From JAWKMZ01 sp041391965 (GTDB lineage Bacteria > Bacteroidota > Bacteroidia > Flavobacteriales > Flavobacteriaceae), in assembly GCA_041391965.1 (NCBI GenBank), contig JAWKMZ010000005.1:149921-213920 (forward strand): a stretch of DNA of 64,000 bases, read 5' to 3'. Positions 51,691 through 61,195 of the stretch are shown here, piece by piece. Numbering within the stretch: position 1 is the first letter of the stretch; each line of letters begins with the position of its first letter. Under the pieces are notes generated by a model. It ran no database searches and was not told the origin of the DNA. It saw only the letters and a list, made by a program, of their open reading frames with translations. The translations under genes and the position numbers were made by a program.

Positions 51691-52515
51691 ATGCACGCTT
51701 TACAAATTGTTTGGAATCCATCAAAAGGAATTGACTTAGGTTTTTTTATGCTACATTATTACAGTATGATGTGGATTGTAGCTTTTATCTTGGGTTTCTA
51801 CATAATGAAACGCATCTATAAAAATGAAAATCAAACGGACGAATCTTTAGATTCTTTGTTTATTTATTCTGTTATAGGCATTATGCTTGGTGCACGTTTA
51901 GGTCATGTTATTTTTTATCAACCAGAACTTTTTAAAGACGATTTCTTTAGTATCTTCCTTCCTTTTAGATTTAAAGGTGGTTTTGAGTTTACAGGTTTTC
52001 AAGGGTTGGCAAGTCATGGTGCTGCTATTGCCATGATTATTTCTATGTATTTATACAACAAAAAAGTGTTGCACAAATCGGTCCTTTGGATTTTAGATCG
52101 TGTGGTACTTCCTGTGGCTTCAGGCGCAGTGTTTGTAAGACTTGGAAATTTTATCAACTCTGAAATTGTCGGCAAACCAACAGGTAGCAATTATGGTGTT
52201 ATTTTCAAACAAAATGGCGACATTTTTCCAAGACATCCAGCGCAATTGTATGAAGCGTTTTGCTATATTTTTGTATTTATCACTTTATGGTATTTTTATT
52301 GGAAAACCAAAAAGAGTGAACAACAAGGCTTTTTGTTTGGCTTGTTTTTAGTGTTGTTATGGACTGTTCGCTTTGTTGTAGAGTTTGTAAAAGAACCTCA
52401 AAATCCTGAACGCGCTAATTGGATTTTAAATACTGGACAATTGTTAAGTATTCCATTCATTATCTTAGGACTTTACTTTATGTTTGTTTATAAGCCGAAA
52501 ACTAAGTTGAGTTAA
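51691..52515 (+). CDS. lgt: Prolipoprotein diacylglyceryl transferase
   Basis: The 274-residue inner-membrane enzyme with about seven helices adds diacylglycerol to the lipobox Cys of preprolipoproteins. It has LGARLGHVIFY, GFQGLASHGAAIAMI (with the essential His) and the Lgt signature RLGNFINSEIVGKPT. PRHPAQLYEAF follows. Its stop overlaps the start of the DUF192 gene (TAATG). Confidence 0.95.
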   Translation: MHALQIVWNPSKGIDLGFFMLHYYSMMWIVAFILGFYIMKRIYKNENQTDESLDSLFIYSVIGIMLGARLGHVIFYQPELFKDDFFSIFLPFRFKGGFEFTGFQGLASHGAAIAMIISMYLYNKKVLHKSVLWILDRVVLPVASGAVFVRLGNFINSEIVGKPTGSNYGVIFKQNGDIFPRHPAQLYEAFCYIFVFITLWYFYWKTKKSEQQGFLFGLFLVLLWTVRFVVEFVKEPQNPERANWILNTGQLLSIPFIILGLYFMFVYKPKTKLS

Positions 52516-53015
52516 TGACACATAAGTCTTTAAAAATCATTGCTTTTATGACGCTTGGTGCTTTTTGCTTTTGCTCAACCTCTTGTAAAACAGATAAAAA
52601 CAAAACTATCAAACCTTTGGTAATTGCGTTTAAAAAAGAAGGCGAATTGACCTTACGTAAAGCCACTAACAATGCCATCATTACTACATTAGACATTGAA
52701 ATTGCTGATGACGACTATCAAACGCAAACAGGTTTGATGTACAGAACATCCATGGAAGAACATCAAGGCATGTTGTTTGTATTTCCTAAAGCTACTTACC
52801 ATTCATTTTACATGAAAAACACACAGATTCCTTTAGACATTATCTTTATTGACTCAAATAAAAGTATCATCAACATTCAAAAACATGCAAAACCTTTTGA
52901 TGAAACCTCGTTACCATCTGAAGCTCCTGCACAATATGTATTAGAAATTAATGCTGGCTTGTCTGACCAATGGCAACTTAAAGCTGGTGATAGAATAGAT
53001 TATACTCAAGATTAA
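52515..53015 (+). CDS. DUF192 lipoprotein
   Basis: The 166-residue protein has a lipoprotein signal (GAFCFCSTSCKTDKN, Cys24) and a DUF192 domain, seen in QTGLMYRTSMEEHQGMLFVF, HSFYMKNTQIPLDIIFID and APAQYVLEINAG. DUF192 proteins are small beta-rich proteins of unknown function. It is translationally coupled to lgt, which would modify it. Confidence 0.88.
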   Translation: MTHKSLKIIAFMTLGAFCFCSTSCKTDKNKTIKPLVIAFKKEGELTLRKATNNAIITTLDIEIADDDYQTQTGLMYRTSMEEHQGMLFVFPKATYHSFYMKNTQIPLDIIFIDSNKSIINIQKHAKPFDETSLPSEAPAQYVLEINAGLSDQWQLKAGDRIDYTQD

Positions 53016-53030
53016 ACTTTTATTTAATAA

Positions 53031-53070
53031 AAAAAACAAAAGCCACTCAATTGAGTGGCTTTTGTTTTTT
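53031..53070. terminator. Bidirectional terminator between DUF192 and secDF
   Basis: A perfect palindrome with 20-bp arms meets at the centre ttgagtggc... (arms 53031-53050 and 53051-53070). A- and T-runs flank it on both sides, between convergent genes. Confidence 0.9.
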
Positions 53071-53085
53071 ATAAACTATGTTCTA

Positions 53086-56064
53086 TTATTTTTTAGCTTC
53101 TGGAGTATCTTCTCCTTTATCTTTTAATGAATCGTACATTAAAGGTGTTGCAACAAATATAGAAGAGTAAGTACCTACAACAATACCAACAATAATGGCA
53201 TATAACAAGCCTCTTAAAGAATCGGTACCAAAAATAAACATCGCCAATAATACCACTAAGGTAGTCATTGAGGTATTTAACGTTCTACTCAATGTACTAT
53301 TAATAGCATAGTTGATATTTTTACCTCCTTTAAAGCCTCCACGTTCATTGATGGTTTCCCTAATTCTGTCAAAGATAATAACGGTATCATTTAAGGAATA
53401 TCCAATTACTGTCAGAATTGCCGCAATAAACGCTTGGTCAATTTCCATGGTAAATGGCATAAAACTATAAGTGAATGAGAAGACTCCTAACACGATAATC
53501 ACATCATGGAATACTGCAGTAACAGCTCCAAGAGAGAATTGCCATTTCTTAAAACGCAATAAGATATATAAAAATACTACTACTAAAGATCCTAAAACTG
53601 CCCAAAGCGATTCTTTCTTAATATCATCAGCTATGGTAGGACTCACTTTACTTGAAAGCATTTTTCCTATTTTTTTGTCTCCAGAACCAGATTTAAATGC
53701 TTCGTAGGTCATTCCTTTTGGTAAAAATGGTGTTAAGGCTTGAAACAATTTAGCTTGTACATCTTCATCTGCCTCTGCTGAGTTTTCATCTACTTTATAT
53801 TTGGTAGAAATTTTTAATTGGTGTGAGCTACCAATAGTTTTAACCTCAGCACTTCCAAAGACTTTTAATAAATCGCCTTTTACTTCTTCTGGGCTTACAT
53901 CTTGAGCAAAACGTACTTGATAGGTTCGTCCACCAACAAAATCAATTCCTTGGTCTAATCCTTTAGTAAATAATGAAATTAAACTCAAAACAACTAAGGT
54001 TCCTGACAGTAGGTAAGCTATTTTTCTTTTTCCTAAGAAATCAAAATTCACTTTCTTTAATAAGCCTCTGGTAATTGATGTTGTAAACGTTAAATTTTTA
54101 CCTCTATTCATATACCAATCTACCAATAATCTGGTAATAAAAATTGCTGTAAATAACGATGTGGCAATACCTATAATTAAAGTAGTAGCAAAGCCTTTAA
54201 TTGGACCTGTACCAAACACAAATAAAATAATAGCTGTTAATAAGGTGGTAATGTTGGCATCTAAAATTGATGACAAGGCGTTGCCAAACCCATCTTTTAC
54301 CGATTCGCGTAAGCCTTTACCTTTTTCTAACTCTTCTTTAATCCTTTCATAAATAAGTACGTTAGCATCTACTGACATACCAATGGTTAATACAATACCT
54401 GCTAAACCAGGAAGGGTCAAGACTGCTCCTAAACCTGACAGGACACCAAATATTAACAAGATATTTAATAGTAAGGCAAAATCTGCAAAAAGACCACCTT
54501 TGCCATAGTAAACAATCATCCATAACAATACAACTGCTAAAGCAATTAAAAATGACATCATTCCGCTATCAATTGCTTCTTGACCTAATGAAGGTCCAAC
54601 CTCATCTGCTTGAACAATATCGGCAGAAGCTGGCAGTTTTCCTGCTCTTAATACGTTAGCTAAGTCAATTGCTTCATTTAAAGTAAACGACCCAGAAATT
54701 TCAGAATTACCTCCAGAAATAGCTCCTGTAGTCACACCTGGTGCAGAATACACAATATTATCAAGAACAATGGCTATTTGACTTTGTTGATTGTAAGCTC
54801 TACCTGTCATTTCCTCCCAAATTTTAGCTCCTTTGCTATTCATTTGCATGCTTACTGATGGCAAACTTCTTTGGTTGTAGGCTTGACGCGCATCTGTAAT
54901 AACAGCACCACTTAATTCTGGTACATTATCTCTGTTTCCTTTTAAAGCATACAGATCTACAAAATCACTATCTTTTGGTTGAATTCCCCAAGCAAACTTC
55001 ACATAACGTTGGTCTACTGGTAACAACGCTCTAACTTGTGGTTTGTTTAGGTATGACATGACTAAGTCTTTATCTTCTGCTTTAAAAGAAGCAACCACAG
55101 GACCTCTTGCTCCACCAACCATTAAATTACCAAGCGGATTTACCGTTGCCACATCTGTAGAATCTGTTGCAACCTCTCCTGTTAGTTCTTTAATTTTGTC
55201 TTCTGCTTGAGTTGTTGAGTCTTTAACGACTTTAGCGTCAGATTTTGCATCTGTTTTTGTTGCAACTAACCCTTTTAAGGTTTCATTGGCTTTAAACAAA
55301 AACGAACTCATTTCTTCGCCTTTATAAACATCCCAAAATTCTAATTGTGCTGTACTTTGTAATAATTTTTTAACACGTTCAATATCTTTAGCTCCAGGCA
55401 ATTCAACAAGAATACGTCCTGAGTTTCCTAAACGTTGAATATTTGGTGAGGTCACACCAAACTTATCGATACGTTTACGCAATACTTCAAAAGCAGATAC
55501 AATAGACTCATCTACTTTTTTCTTGATGATTGGCATTACCTGCTCATCAGTCATATCAAATGTTACTTCTTCACTTAAAGTTCTATTCGCAAAAATTTCT
55601 GGTGATGCTAATTTTTGATTGCCTTTGATAGCTTCAAATGAGGTAAAGAAATCTTCAACATAGGTATTTTGACTGTTTTTTTGGAGTTCAGAAGCATCTT
55701 CTAAGGCTTTATTAAAAACGGGATCTTTACTATAGTTAGAGAGCCCTTTCAAAATGTCTTTAACAGAGATTTCAAGAATCACGTTAATACCACCTTTAAG
55801 GTCCAAACCAAGATTCATGGCTTTACTCTTAACATCATCATATGTATATTTGGCAATACCAATATTATACACATCAACGTTAGATAATGAGTCTAAATAA
55901 TGAGCTTCATCTGCAGCTCTTTGTATTGGGTCTTCTGTTTTGCTTGCAGCAATTTGTTTTGCTTCGTCTTCAATTTGGTTGGCTTTGAATGTAAATGAAA
56001 GTTGATAAATACTTACCAATCCAAACAACACTGCAAACAGTTTTACTAATCCTTTGTTTTGCAT
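53086..56064 (-). CDS. secDF: Protein translocase subunit SecDF (fused)
   Basis: The 992-residue fused SecD-SecF uses the proton gradient to help Sec export. Its start is the ATG at 56064 (MQNKGLVKLFAVLFGLVSIYQ, first helix). An upstream ATG at 56103 lies inside the promoter. SecD part: P1 domain (about 80-480; GLDLKGGINVILEISV and the FGVTSPNIQRLGNSGRILVE motif), then the helices with AGIVLTIGMSVDANVLIYER. SecF part: GLDQGIDFVGGRTYQVRF, AAILTVIGYSLNDTVIIFDR. Fused SecDF is normal in Bacteroidota. Confidence 0.96.
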   Translation of the reverse strand: MQNKGLVKLFAVLFGLVSIYQLSFTFKANQIEDEAKQIAASKTEDPIQRAADEAHYLDSLSNVDVYNIGIAKYTYDDVKSKAMNLGLDLKGGINVILEISVKDILKGLSNYSKDPVFNKALEDASELQKNSQNTYVEDFFTSFEAIKGNQKLASPEIFANRTLSEEVTFDMTDEQVMPIIKKKVDESIVSAFEVLRKRIDKFGVTSPNIQRLGNSGRILVELPGAKDIERVKKLLQSTAQLEFWDVYKGEEMSSFLFKANETLKGLVATKTDAKSDAKVVKDSTTQAEDKIKELTGEVATDSTDVATVNPLGNLMVGGARGPVVASFKAEDKDLVMSYLNKPQVRALLPVDQRYVKFAWGIQPKDSDFVDLYALKGNRDNVPELSGAVITDARQAYNQRSLPSVSMQMNSKGAKIWEEMTGRAYNQQSQIAIVLDNIVYSAPGVTTGAISGGNSEISGSFTLNEAIDLANVLRAGKLPASADIVQADEVGPSLGQEAIDSGMMSFLIALAVVLLWMIVYYGKGGLFADFALLLNILLIFGVLSGLGAVLTLPGLAGIVLTIGMSVDANVLIYERIKEELEKGKGLRESVKDGFGNALSSILDANITTLLTAIILFVFGTGPIKGFATTLIIGIATSLFTAIFITRLLVDWYMNRGKNLTFTTSITRGLLKKVNFDFLGKRKIAYLLSGTLVVLSLISLFTKGLDQGIDFVGGRTYQVRFAQDVSPEEVKGDLLKVFGSAEVKTIGSSHQLKISTKYKVDENSAEADEDVQAKLFQALTPFLPKGMTYEAFKSGSGDKKIGKMLSSKVSPTIADDIKKESLWAVLGSLVVVFLYILLRFKKWQFSLGAVTAVFHDVIIVLGVFSFTYSFMPFTMEIDQAFIAAILTVIGYSLNDTVIIFDRIRETINERGGFKGGKNINYAINSTLSRTLNTSMTTLVVLLAMFIFGTDSLRGLLYAIIVGIVVGTYSSIFVATPLMYDSLKDKGEDTPEAKK

Positions 56065-56100
56065 TCTATTATAGTTTATGGTCAAATTTTTTTTAACGCG

Positions 56101-56132
56101 CAAATATAGAATTTACCGCATAATTTGACAAT
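56101..56132 (-). promoter_or_regulatory. Promoter of secDF
   Basis: Minus-strand TATATTTG (56108-56101) is an exact -7 element. ATTG lies 20 bp upstream at the -33 position (one mismatch). The leader is about 33 bases. Confidence 0.6.
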
Positions 56133-56213
56133 TATTATTTTTATTAAATTTTATTTGGTTTTTTTGAGGAATGTCAACATTTTAATCAGCTTTTTCAACT
56201 GTAAAACATCAAC

Positions 56214-56840
56214 TTATGAGTTTAAAATTGTAGAAGGGCCTGCTCTAACCTCTGGAATGATGTATGAAGTATTGTCTATTAAAAAGACACTGTTTTTATT
56301 TAGCTTATGAGATGATGTTACAACGTTATTCGTTTTACTAAAGTCAATTTCAGTAGTATGTAGTCCAATATTTGGGTTGAAAAATCGGTCGTAATCTTGT
56401 TTTTGATTAATCACATAAGTGCCTGCTGAATTAGAATTATCAGTAGGTTTATGTAGTTCATACACATCTAAATTATAGTTTTTAGACTGTTTTTTTGAAG
56501 GATATTTGCTGTTTTTTTTATGATGATTTAAAGCTGTAAAATCTAACGCAAGTGCTTCATCATCAGAAAGTGTTTTTTTGATATTTTCAACAGCAATGGC
56601 ACTATGATACGAAATTTTTAAACTTCCGTTACTTTCTTCTCGTACCTGAATGTTATCAACTCCAAAAGCCTGCAACTGTTGTTTTATAGCAGCAATTGCA
56701 TTTTGAGATTGTTCAGCAGTTACTTCTTTGGTATTGAATTGCACTAAAACCTCTTGATTTGGTAAAGAGATTTGATTGTGGCAAATACCTAAAAAAGTAA
56801 GAACAAGAATTAAAGCACTTAGGTACCATTTTGTTTTCAT
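56214..56840 (-). CDS. Small membrane-anchored protein with SecD P1-like segment
   Basis: The 208-residue protein has an N-terminal hydrophobic signal/anchor (WYLSALILVLTFLGICHNQ). Residues about 30-95 (AIAAIKQQLQAFGVDNIQVREE, then SNGSLKIS and IKKTL) follow the pattern of the SecD P1 region in the adjacent secDF product (VLRKRIDKFGVTSPNIQRLG, then NSGRILVE and VKKLL). The rest is Lys/Asn-rich and shows no known domain. I do not recognise a family. It lies directly upstream of secDF on the same strand, with its own promoter that predicts a leaderless transcript. A role with SecDF is inferred from the similarity and position; it could also be an old duplicate fragment. Confidence 0.7.
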   Translation of the reverse strand: MKTKWYLSALILVLTFLGICHNQISLPNQEVLVQFNTKEVTAEQSQNAIAAIKQQLQAFGVDNIQVREESNGSLKISYHSAIAVENIKKTLSDDEALALDFTALNHHKKNSKYPSKKQSKNYNLDVYELHKPTDNSNSAGTYVINQKQDYDRFFNPNIGLHTTEIDFSKTNNVVTSSHKLNKNSVFLIDNTSYIIPEVRAGPSTILNS

Positions 56841-56844
56841 GCGC

Positions 56845-56877
56845 CAAATATAGGCTTTTTTTTAGTTATAAGTTAAA
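56845..56877 (-). promoter_or_regulatory. Promoter of the SecD-P1-like gene
   Basis: Minus-strand TATATTTG (56852-56845) is an exact -7 element, and TTTA lies 21 bp upstream (one mismatch from TTTG). The -7 element ends 4 bp before the ATG, so the transcript would begin at or beside the start codon. Confidence 0.6.
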
Positions 56878-56885
56878 AGTACTTG

Positions 56886-56929
56886 AAGTGCCTAAAGTTT
56901 TCAAAATAGAGCTTCAACTTTAGGCACTT
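56886..56929. terminator. Hairpin after mdh
   Basis: aagtgcctaaagtt / aactttaggcactt is a perfect 14-bp stem with a 16-base loop, 27 bp beyond the mdh stop. No long T-run follows on the minus strand, so termination is likely but not certain. Confidence 0.55.
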
Positions 56930-56955
56930 ATAACTTTAGATATTTATAACTTTAT

Positions 56956-57876
56956 TTATAGCAAATTGTTGACGTTTCTAACAGCATCTGCACTTTCTTT
57001 CATATTGGCTTTTTCGGCATCTGTCAATTCTATTTCAACTATTTTTTCAATACCGTTGCGACCTAAAATTACAGGAACTCCAATACAAATATCATTCATA
57101 CCATACTCACCTTCTAATAAAACTGAACATGGGAACATTTTTTTCTGGTCGCAAGCAATGGCCTGAACCAAAGCACTCACAGCTGCTCCTGGTGCATACC
57201 AAGCCGAGGTGCCTAATAATTTTGTTAAGGTAGCACCACCAACTTTGGTGTCTTCCATAACTTGATTGAGTCTGTCTTTTGATAAAAATGAAGATGCCAA
57301 CACACTATTGCGTGTTGCCAAACGTGTTAAAGGAATCATTCCTGTATCACTATGGCCACCTATAACCATGCCGTCCACATCACTAATTGGAGCTTCTAAG
57401 GCTTCCGCTAATCTGTATTTAAAACGTGCTGAATCTAAAGCACCACCCATTCCGATAATTCTATTTTTTGGAAGACTGGTCGATTTATGTACCAAATATG
57501 CCATGGTATCCATTGGGTTACTCACCACAATAATGATGGTGTTTGGAGAATGCTGAATTAAACTTGATGCAACCGTTTTTACAATGCCAGCGTTGATGCC
57601 AATCAATTCTTCACGAGTCATTCCTGGCTTACGCGGAATACCAGAGGTAATGACACAAATATCACTATTGGCTGTTTTAGAATAATCATTAGTAATTCCT
57701 GTTATTTTGGTATCAAACCCATTTAATGAGGCTGTCTGCATTAAATCCATCGCTTTCCCTTCGGCAAAGCCTTCTTTAATGTCTAACAAAACCACTTCGC
57801 TTGCAAAATTTTTGATAGCAATATACTCTGCACAACTTGCGCCTACTGCTCCTGCTCCAACTACTGTAACTTTCAT
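56956..57876 (-). CDS. mdh: Malate dehydrogenase
   Basis: The 306-residue LDH-like malate dehydrogenase (type 3) is a cytosolic TCA-cycle enzyme interconverting malate and oxaloacetate with NAD. It has the Rossmann motif VVGAGAVGASCAEYI, the substrate-loop arginines in SGIPRKPGMTREE, NPMDTMAYL, GGALDSARFK and the active-site His in VIGGHSDTGMIPL. The bound Asp for NAD selectivity is in VVLLDIKEG. Length is normal. Confidence 0.96.
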   Translation of the reverse strand: MKVTVVGAGAVGASCAEYIAIKNFASEVVLLDIKEGFAEGKAMDLMQTASLNGFDTKITGITNDYSKTANSDICVITSGIPRKPGMTREELIGINAGIVKTVASSLIQHSPNTIIIVVSNPMDTMAYLVHKSTSLPKNRIIGMGGALDSARFKYRLAEALEAPISDVDGMVIGGHSDTGMIPLTRLATRNSVLASSFLSKDRLNQVMEDTKVGGATLTKLLGTSAWYAPGAAVSALVQAIACDQKKMFPCSVLLEGEYGMNDICIGVPVILGRNGIEKIVEIELTDAEKANMKESADAVRNVNNLL

Positions 57877-57922
57877 AAGATTGTATTTATTTTATTTAAA
57901 ATTGTGTTGATTTTTAAGACTG

Positions 57923-57953
57923 CAAAATTACGAATTATTATGCTGTAAATAAA
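57923..57953 (-). promoter_or_regulatory. Promoter of mdh
   Basis: Minus-strand TAATTTTG (57930-57923) matches the -7 consensus. TTTA lies 19 bp upstream (one mismatch). It overlaps the upstream end of the DUF6588 terminator. Confidence 0.5.
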
Positions 57954-57990
57954 AAAAGCGCAGGACTAAATCTTGCGCTTTTTTTTTGAG
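57950..57990 (-). terminator. Terminator of the DUF6588 gene
   Basis: aagcgcagga / tcttgcgctt is a 10-bp stem (one G-U) with loop ctaaa and seven A residues on its left, a T-run for the minus strand. Confidence 0.85.
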
Positions 57991-58010
57991 TTTATTTATT
58001 TGTAGTATGC

Positions 58011-59024
58011 TTAGAAAGAAAAGTTGAACCCAACAGATGCACTATCAAATTCAGCAAACGTATAATCAGCATTAAAGCTAAAAAAGCCCAATTTTAAATT
58101 AGCACCAACTGTTCCTCTTACACCATTAACATCTTGTTTAACCGAAAAAGGATCTACAATATCTTGTGATGTAAATACACCATCAGACACTCTGTAAGTT
58201 CCTGTTAAATCGGTTGTCGATTTTCCATTAATGTAGCCCAAACCTCCATAAAAATTAATGATTTTTAATTTTGTACCAACCAACAATTCAAATAAAAGTG
58301 TATTGATTTTGGTTTGCACTTGCTGATTGTTTCCATCTACCAAACCATCGTCAGTAAAATCATAGCTTCCATCTAAATGTGTATAAGCAATTAATCCAGA
58401 AATAGCTACAGGAATTATTTTATCTGCAGGCAACCAAGAGGTAAATTCTTGCTGTAAACCCAAACCATAAAAGCCAACTTTAACATCATCTGTATTTACT
58501 TTAGGAAAAAAACGTCCTTTAATTTGAGTGCCTTTAAAAGGCGAAAAACTGGCTTGTAAAAAAGCGGTTGGAATTAAGTTGATATTTTCTGAGGCAATCC
58601 CTGTAGGTAAGGTTAATTCGGTTTCTTGATTTCCAAAAATTGGGTCGTCATAGGTAATAATAACGGTCACATCTGGACTGTTTTGTCCTAAAGCTGTTGC
58701 GACAGTTTTAGATGGACTGTTATCCTGAAAACGGATGTTTTCATAGTCGGCAACATTCATTACAAATGATTTTTTTTCAGCTTTAATAAAAGAGGCATTT
58801 CCAATGATTGAAATTTCAAACCCATATTTTTTTGGAGCTTTAGCATTATTGAACCAACCATTATTGATTCCGTATGCAAGCCCTTCAGAAGCTGGTTGGA
58901 TATAGTCGGTTGTAAATTTTTTGGCATCATTGATACCAGCAGCTAATAGATCGTCAATATTTTCTTGTGCATTCATCATGATGGATGGCAGCAACATTAA
59001 GGCTAAAACAAGATATTTTTTCAT
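58011..59024 (-). CDS. DUF6588 family outer-membrane-like protein
   Basis: The 337-residue protein has a signal peptide (MKKYLVLALMLLPSIMMNAQ) and a beta-rich mature part typical of DUF6588, starting NIDDLLAAGINDAKKFTTDY with the next block ASEGLAYGINNGWFNNAKAP. The C-terminus alternates like barrel strands (LKLGFFSFNADYTFAEFDSA ... GFNFSF) and ends in Phe, a usual end for BamA substrates. Function unknown. It is flanked by its own terminator and that of gyrB, so it is monocistronic. Confidence 0.85.
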   Translation of the reverse strand: MKKYLVLALMLLPSIMMNAQENIDDLLAAGINDAKKFTTDYIQPASEGLAYGINNGWFNNAKAPKKYGFEISIIGNASFIKAEKKSFVMNVADYENIRFQDNSPSKTVATALGQNSPDVTVIITYDDPIFGNQETELTLPTGIASENINLIPTAFLQASFSPFKGTQIKGRFFPKVNTDDVKVGFYGLGLQQEFTSWLPADKIIPVAISGLIAYTHLDGSYDFTDDGLVDGNNQQVQTKINTLLFELLVGTKLKIINFYGGLGYINGKSTTDLTGTYRVSDGVFTSQDIVDPFSVKQDVNGVRGTVGANLKLGFFSFNADYTFAEFDSASVGFNFSF

Positions 59025-59122
59025 TAGGTTTATTTAGATTTGATTTTGTTCAAAAATAACAAAATATATTTAACAAACACATTTAATCGATAAAAATTGT
59101 ATTTAATCGGATTTACTTGATA

Positions 59123-59152
59123 AAAAAAGAGCGCCATAAGCGCTCTTTTTTC
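59123..59152 (-). terminator. gyrB terminator
   Basis: aaaaaagagcgc / gcgctctttttt (12 bp, perfect) with a short loop lies 18 bp after the gyrB stop on the minus strand. Confidence 0.88.
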
Positions 59153-59169
59153 TTCTTGTTTATAGTCAA

Positions 59170-61119
59170 TTATGCATCTATATTGGCGTAAACTGCATTT
59201 TTCTCAATAAATTCTCTACGTGGTGGCACTTCGTCTCCCATTAACATTGAAAAGATGCGATCTGCTTCACCACCATTATCAATTTGAACTTGTCTCAAAG
59301 TCCTAAATTCTGGATCCATAGTGGTGTCCCATAATTGCTCTGCATTCATCTCTCCAAGACCTTTGTATCGTTGGATACTAACGCTTCCACCATATTCTTC
59401 AGCAATGGCATCTCGCTCTTTATCTGACCAAGCATATTGTTTCTTGTTTCCTTTTTTAACCAAATATAATGGAGGTGTTGCAATGTAAATATGGCCATTT
59501 TCAATCAATTCTTTCATGTATCTGAAAAAGAAGGTCAAGATCAAAGTAGCAATGTGGCTCCCATCAATATCAGCATCACACATAATAACCACTTTGTGGT
59601 AACGCAATTTTGAAAGATTCAACGCTTTGCTATCATCTTCAGTCCCAATAGTGACGCCTAAAGCCGTGAAAATATTCTTGATTTCTTCATTTTCAAAGAC
59701 CTTATGAGTCATCGCTTTTTCAACATTCAAAATCTTTCCTCTCAAAGGAAGGATTGCTTGAAAATTTCTATCTCTTCCTGCTTTTGCAGTTCCACCTGCC
59801 GAATCTCCCTCTACTAAAAAGACTTCGCATTTTGTAGGATCTTGTTCGGAGCAGTCACTCAATTTCCCAGGCAAACCACCAATGCTCATGACGGTTTTAC
59901 GTTGTACCAATTCACGTGCTTTTTGGGCTGCATGACGCGCTTGTGCTGCCAACATCACTTTTTGAACAATGGTTTTTGCATCTTCTGGATGTTCTTCTAA
60001 ATAATCGGTAAGCATTTCTGAAACCGCTTGACTAACAGAGGCTGATACTTCTCTATTTCCAAGTTTGGTTTTGGTTTGACCTTCAAATTGAGGCTCTTGT
60101 ACTTTTACCGAAATAATGGCAGTTAATCCTTCACGGAAATCGTCACCTGCAATTTCAAATTTTACATTTTTGAGCAAACCAGATTCGTCTGCATACTTTT
60201 TAAGCGTGTGTGTCAATCCACGACGGAAACCTGCTAAATGTGTTCCACCTTCGTGTGTATTGATATTATTGACATAGGAATGCAAATTTTCGGCATAAGA
60301 GGTATTATAAATCATGGCTACCTCAACTGGAACACCATTTTTTTCACCTTCAAAAGCTATGACGTCTTTCATTAAAGGTTCTCTATTACCATCTAAAAAT
60401 TTGATAAATTCTTTAAGGCCATCTTCTGAATAAAAGGTTTCGCCTTCAAACTGGCCATCGTCTTTTTTATGACGTTTGTCAATTAAATGAATAGTGATGC
60501 CTTTGTTTAAATAAGCTAACTCGCGCAATCTACTCGCTAAGGTATCGTAACTGTATTCCGTAGTTTGAGTAAAAATGGTCGTATCAGGTTTAAACGTTAC
60601 AGTGGTTCCTCTTTTATCAGTTTCACCCACTTGTTTTACAGGATACATGGCTTTACCACGCTCATACTCTTGCTCATAAATTTTTCCTTCTCTAAAAACA
60701 GTGGCTTTTAAATGTTCAGATAAGGCATTCACACAACTCACACCAACACCGTGTAATCCACCAGATACTTTATAGGAATCTTTATCAAATTTACCACCAG
60801 CTCCAATTTTGGTCATCACCACTTCTAAGGCTGATACACCTTCTTTTTTGTGAATATCGACAGGAATACCACGTCCATCATCTTCAGTCGTTATGGAGTT
60901 ATCTTCATTAATAATAACGGTTATATTGTTACAATGTCCAGCAAGTGCTTCATCAATGGAGTTGTCAACAACTTCATAAACCAAGTGATGAAGACCTCTT
61001 GTACCAACGTCACCAATATACATGGATGGACGCATACGTACGTGTTCCATACCTTCTAAGGCCTGAATACTATCTGCCGAATAATTGTGCTTGTTAAATT
61101 CTTCTTTTTGATTGCTCAT
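59170..61119 (-). CDS. gyrB: DNA gyrase subunit B
   Basis: The 649-residue ATPase subunit of gyrase has a GHKL domain with YEVVDNSIDEALAGHCN, EDDGRGIPV and KVSGGLHGVG. The transducer domain follows, and then the TOPRIM domain EVFLVEGDSAGGTAKAGRDR with IMCDADIDGSHI. The C-terminus has QRYKGLGEMNAEQLW and ends near VPPRREFIE. It lacks the ~170-residue insert seen in E. coli GyrB, as is normal outside Proteobacteria. Its promoter and a hairpin in the leader lie just upstream. Confidence 0.96.
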   Translation of the reverse strand: MSNQKEEFNKHNYSADSIQALEGMEHVRMRPSMYIGDVGTRGLHHLVYEVVDNSIDEALAGHCNNITVIINEDNSITTEDDGRGIPVDIHKKEGVSALEVVMTKIGAGGKFDKDSYKVSGGLHGVGVSCVNALSEHLKATVFREGKIYEQEYERGKAMYPVKQVGETDKRGTTVTFKPDTTIFTQTTEYSYDTLASRLRELAYLNKGITIHLIDKRHKKDDGQFEGETFYSEDGLKEFIKFLDGNREPLMKDVIAFEGEKNGVPVEVAMIYNTSYAENLHSYVNNINTHEGGTHLAGFRRGLTHTLKKYADESGLLKNVKFEIAGDDFREGLTAIISVKVQEPQFEGQTKTKLGNREVSASVSQAVSEMLTDYLEEHPEDAKTIVQKVMLAAQARHAAQKARELVQRKTVMSIGGLPGKLSDCSEQDPTKCEVFLVEGDSAGGTAKAGRDRNFQAILPLRGKILNVEKAMTHKVFENEEIKNIFTALGVTIGTEDDSKALNLSKLRYHKVVIMCDADIDGSHIATLILTFFFRYMKELIENGHIYIATPPLYLVKKGNKKQYAWSDKERDAIAEEYGGSVSIQRYKGLGEMNAEQLWDTTMDPEFRTLRQVQIDNGGEADRIFSMLMGDEVPPRREFIEKNAVYANIDA

Positions 61120-61159
61120 AGTATAATTTAAAATTATTTATTGCTATTATTTACTACAT

Positions 61160-61182
61160 AAAAAAAGATGCGTTTAGCATCC
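61160..61182 (-). promoter_or_regulatory. Terminator-like hairpin at the 5' end of gyrB mRNA
   Basis: Minus-strand GATGC-TAAAC-GCATC is followed by seven T residues. It begins within about 10 bases of the predicted gyrB transcript start. It could be an attenuator or a 5'-stabilising hairpin. Confidence 0.5.
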
Positions 61183-61195
61183 TTTTGAATACAAA

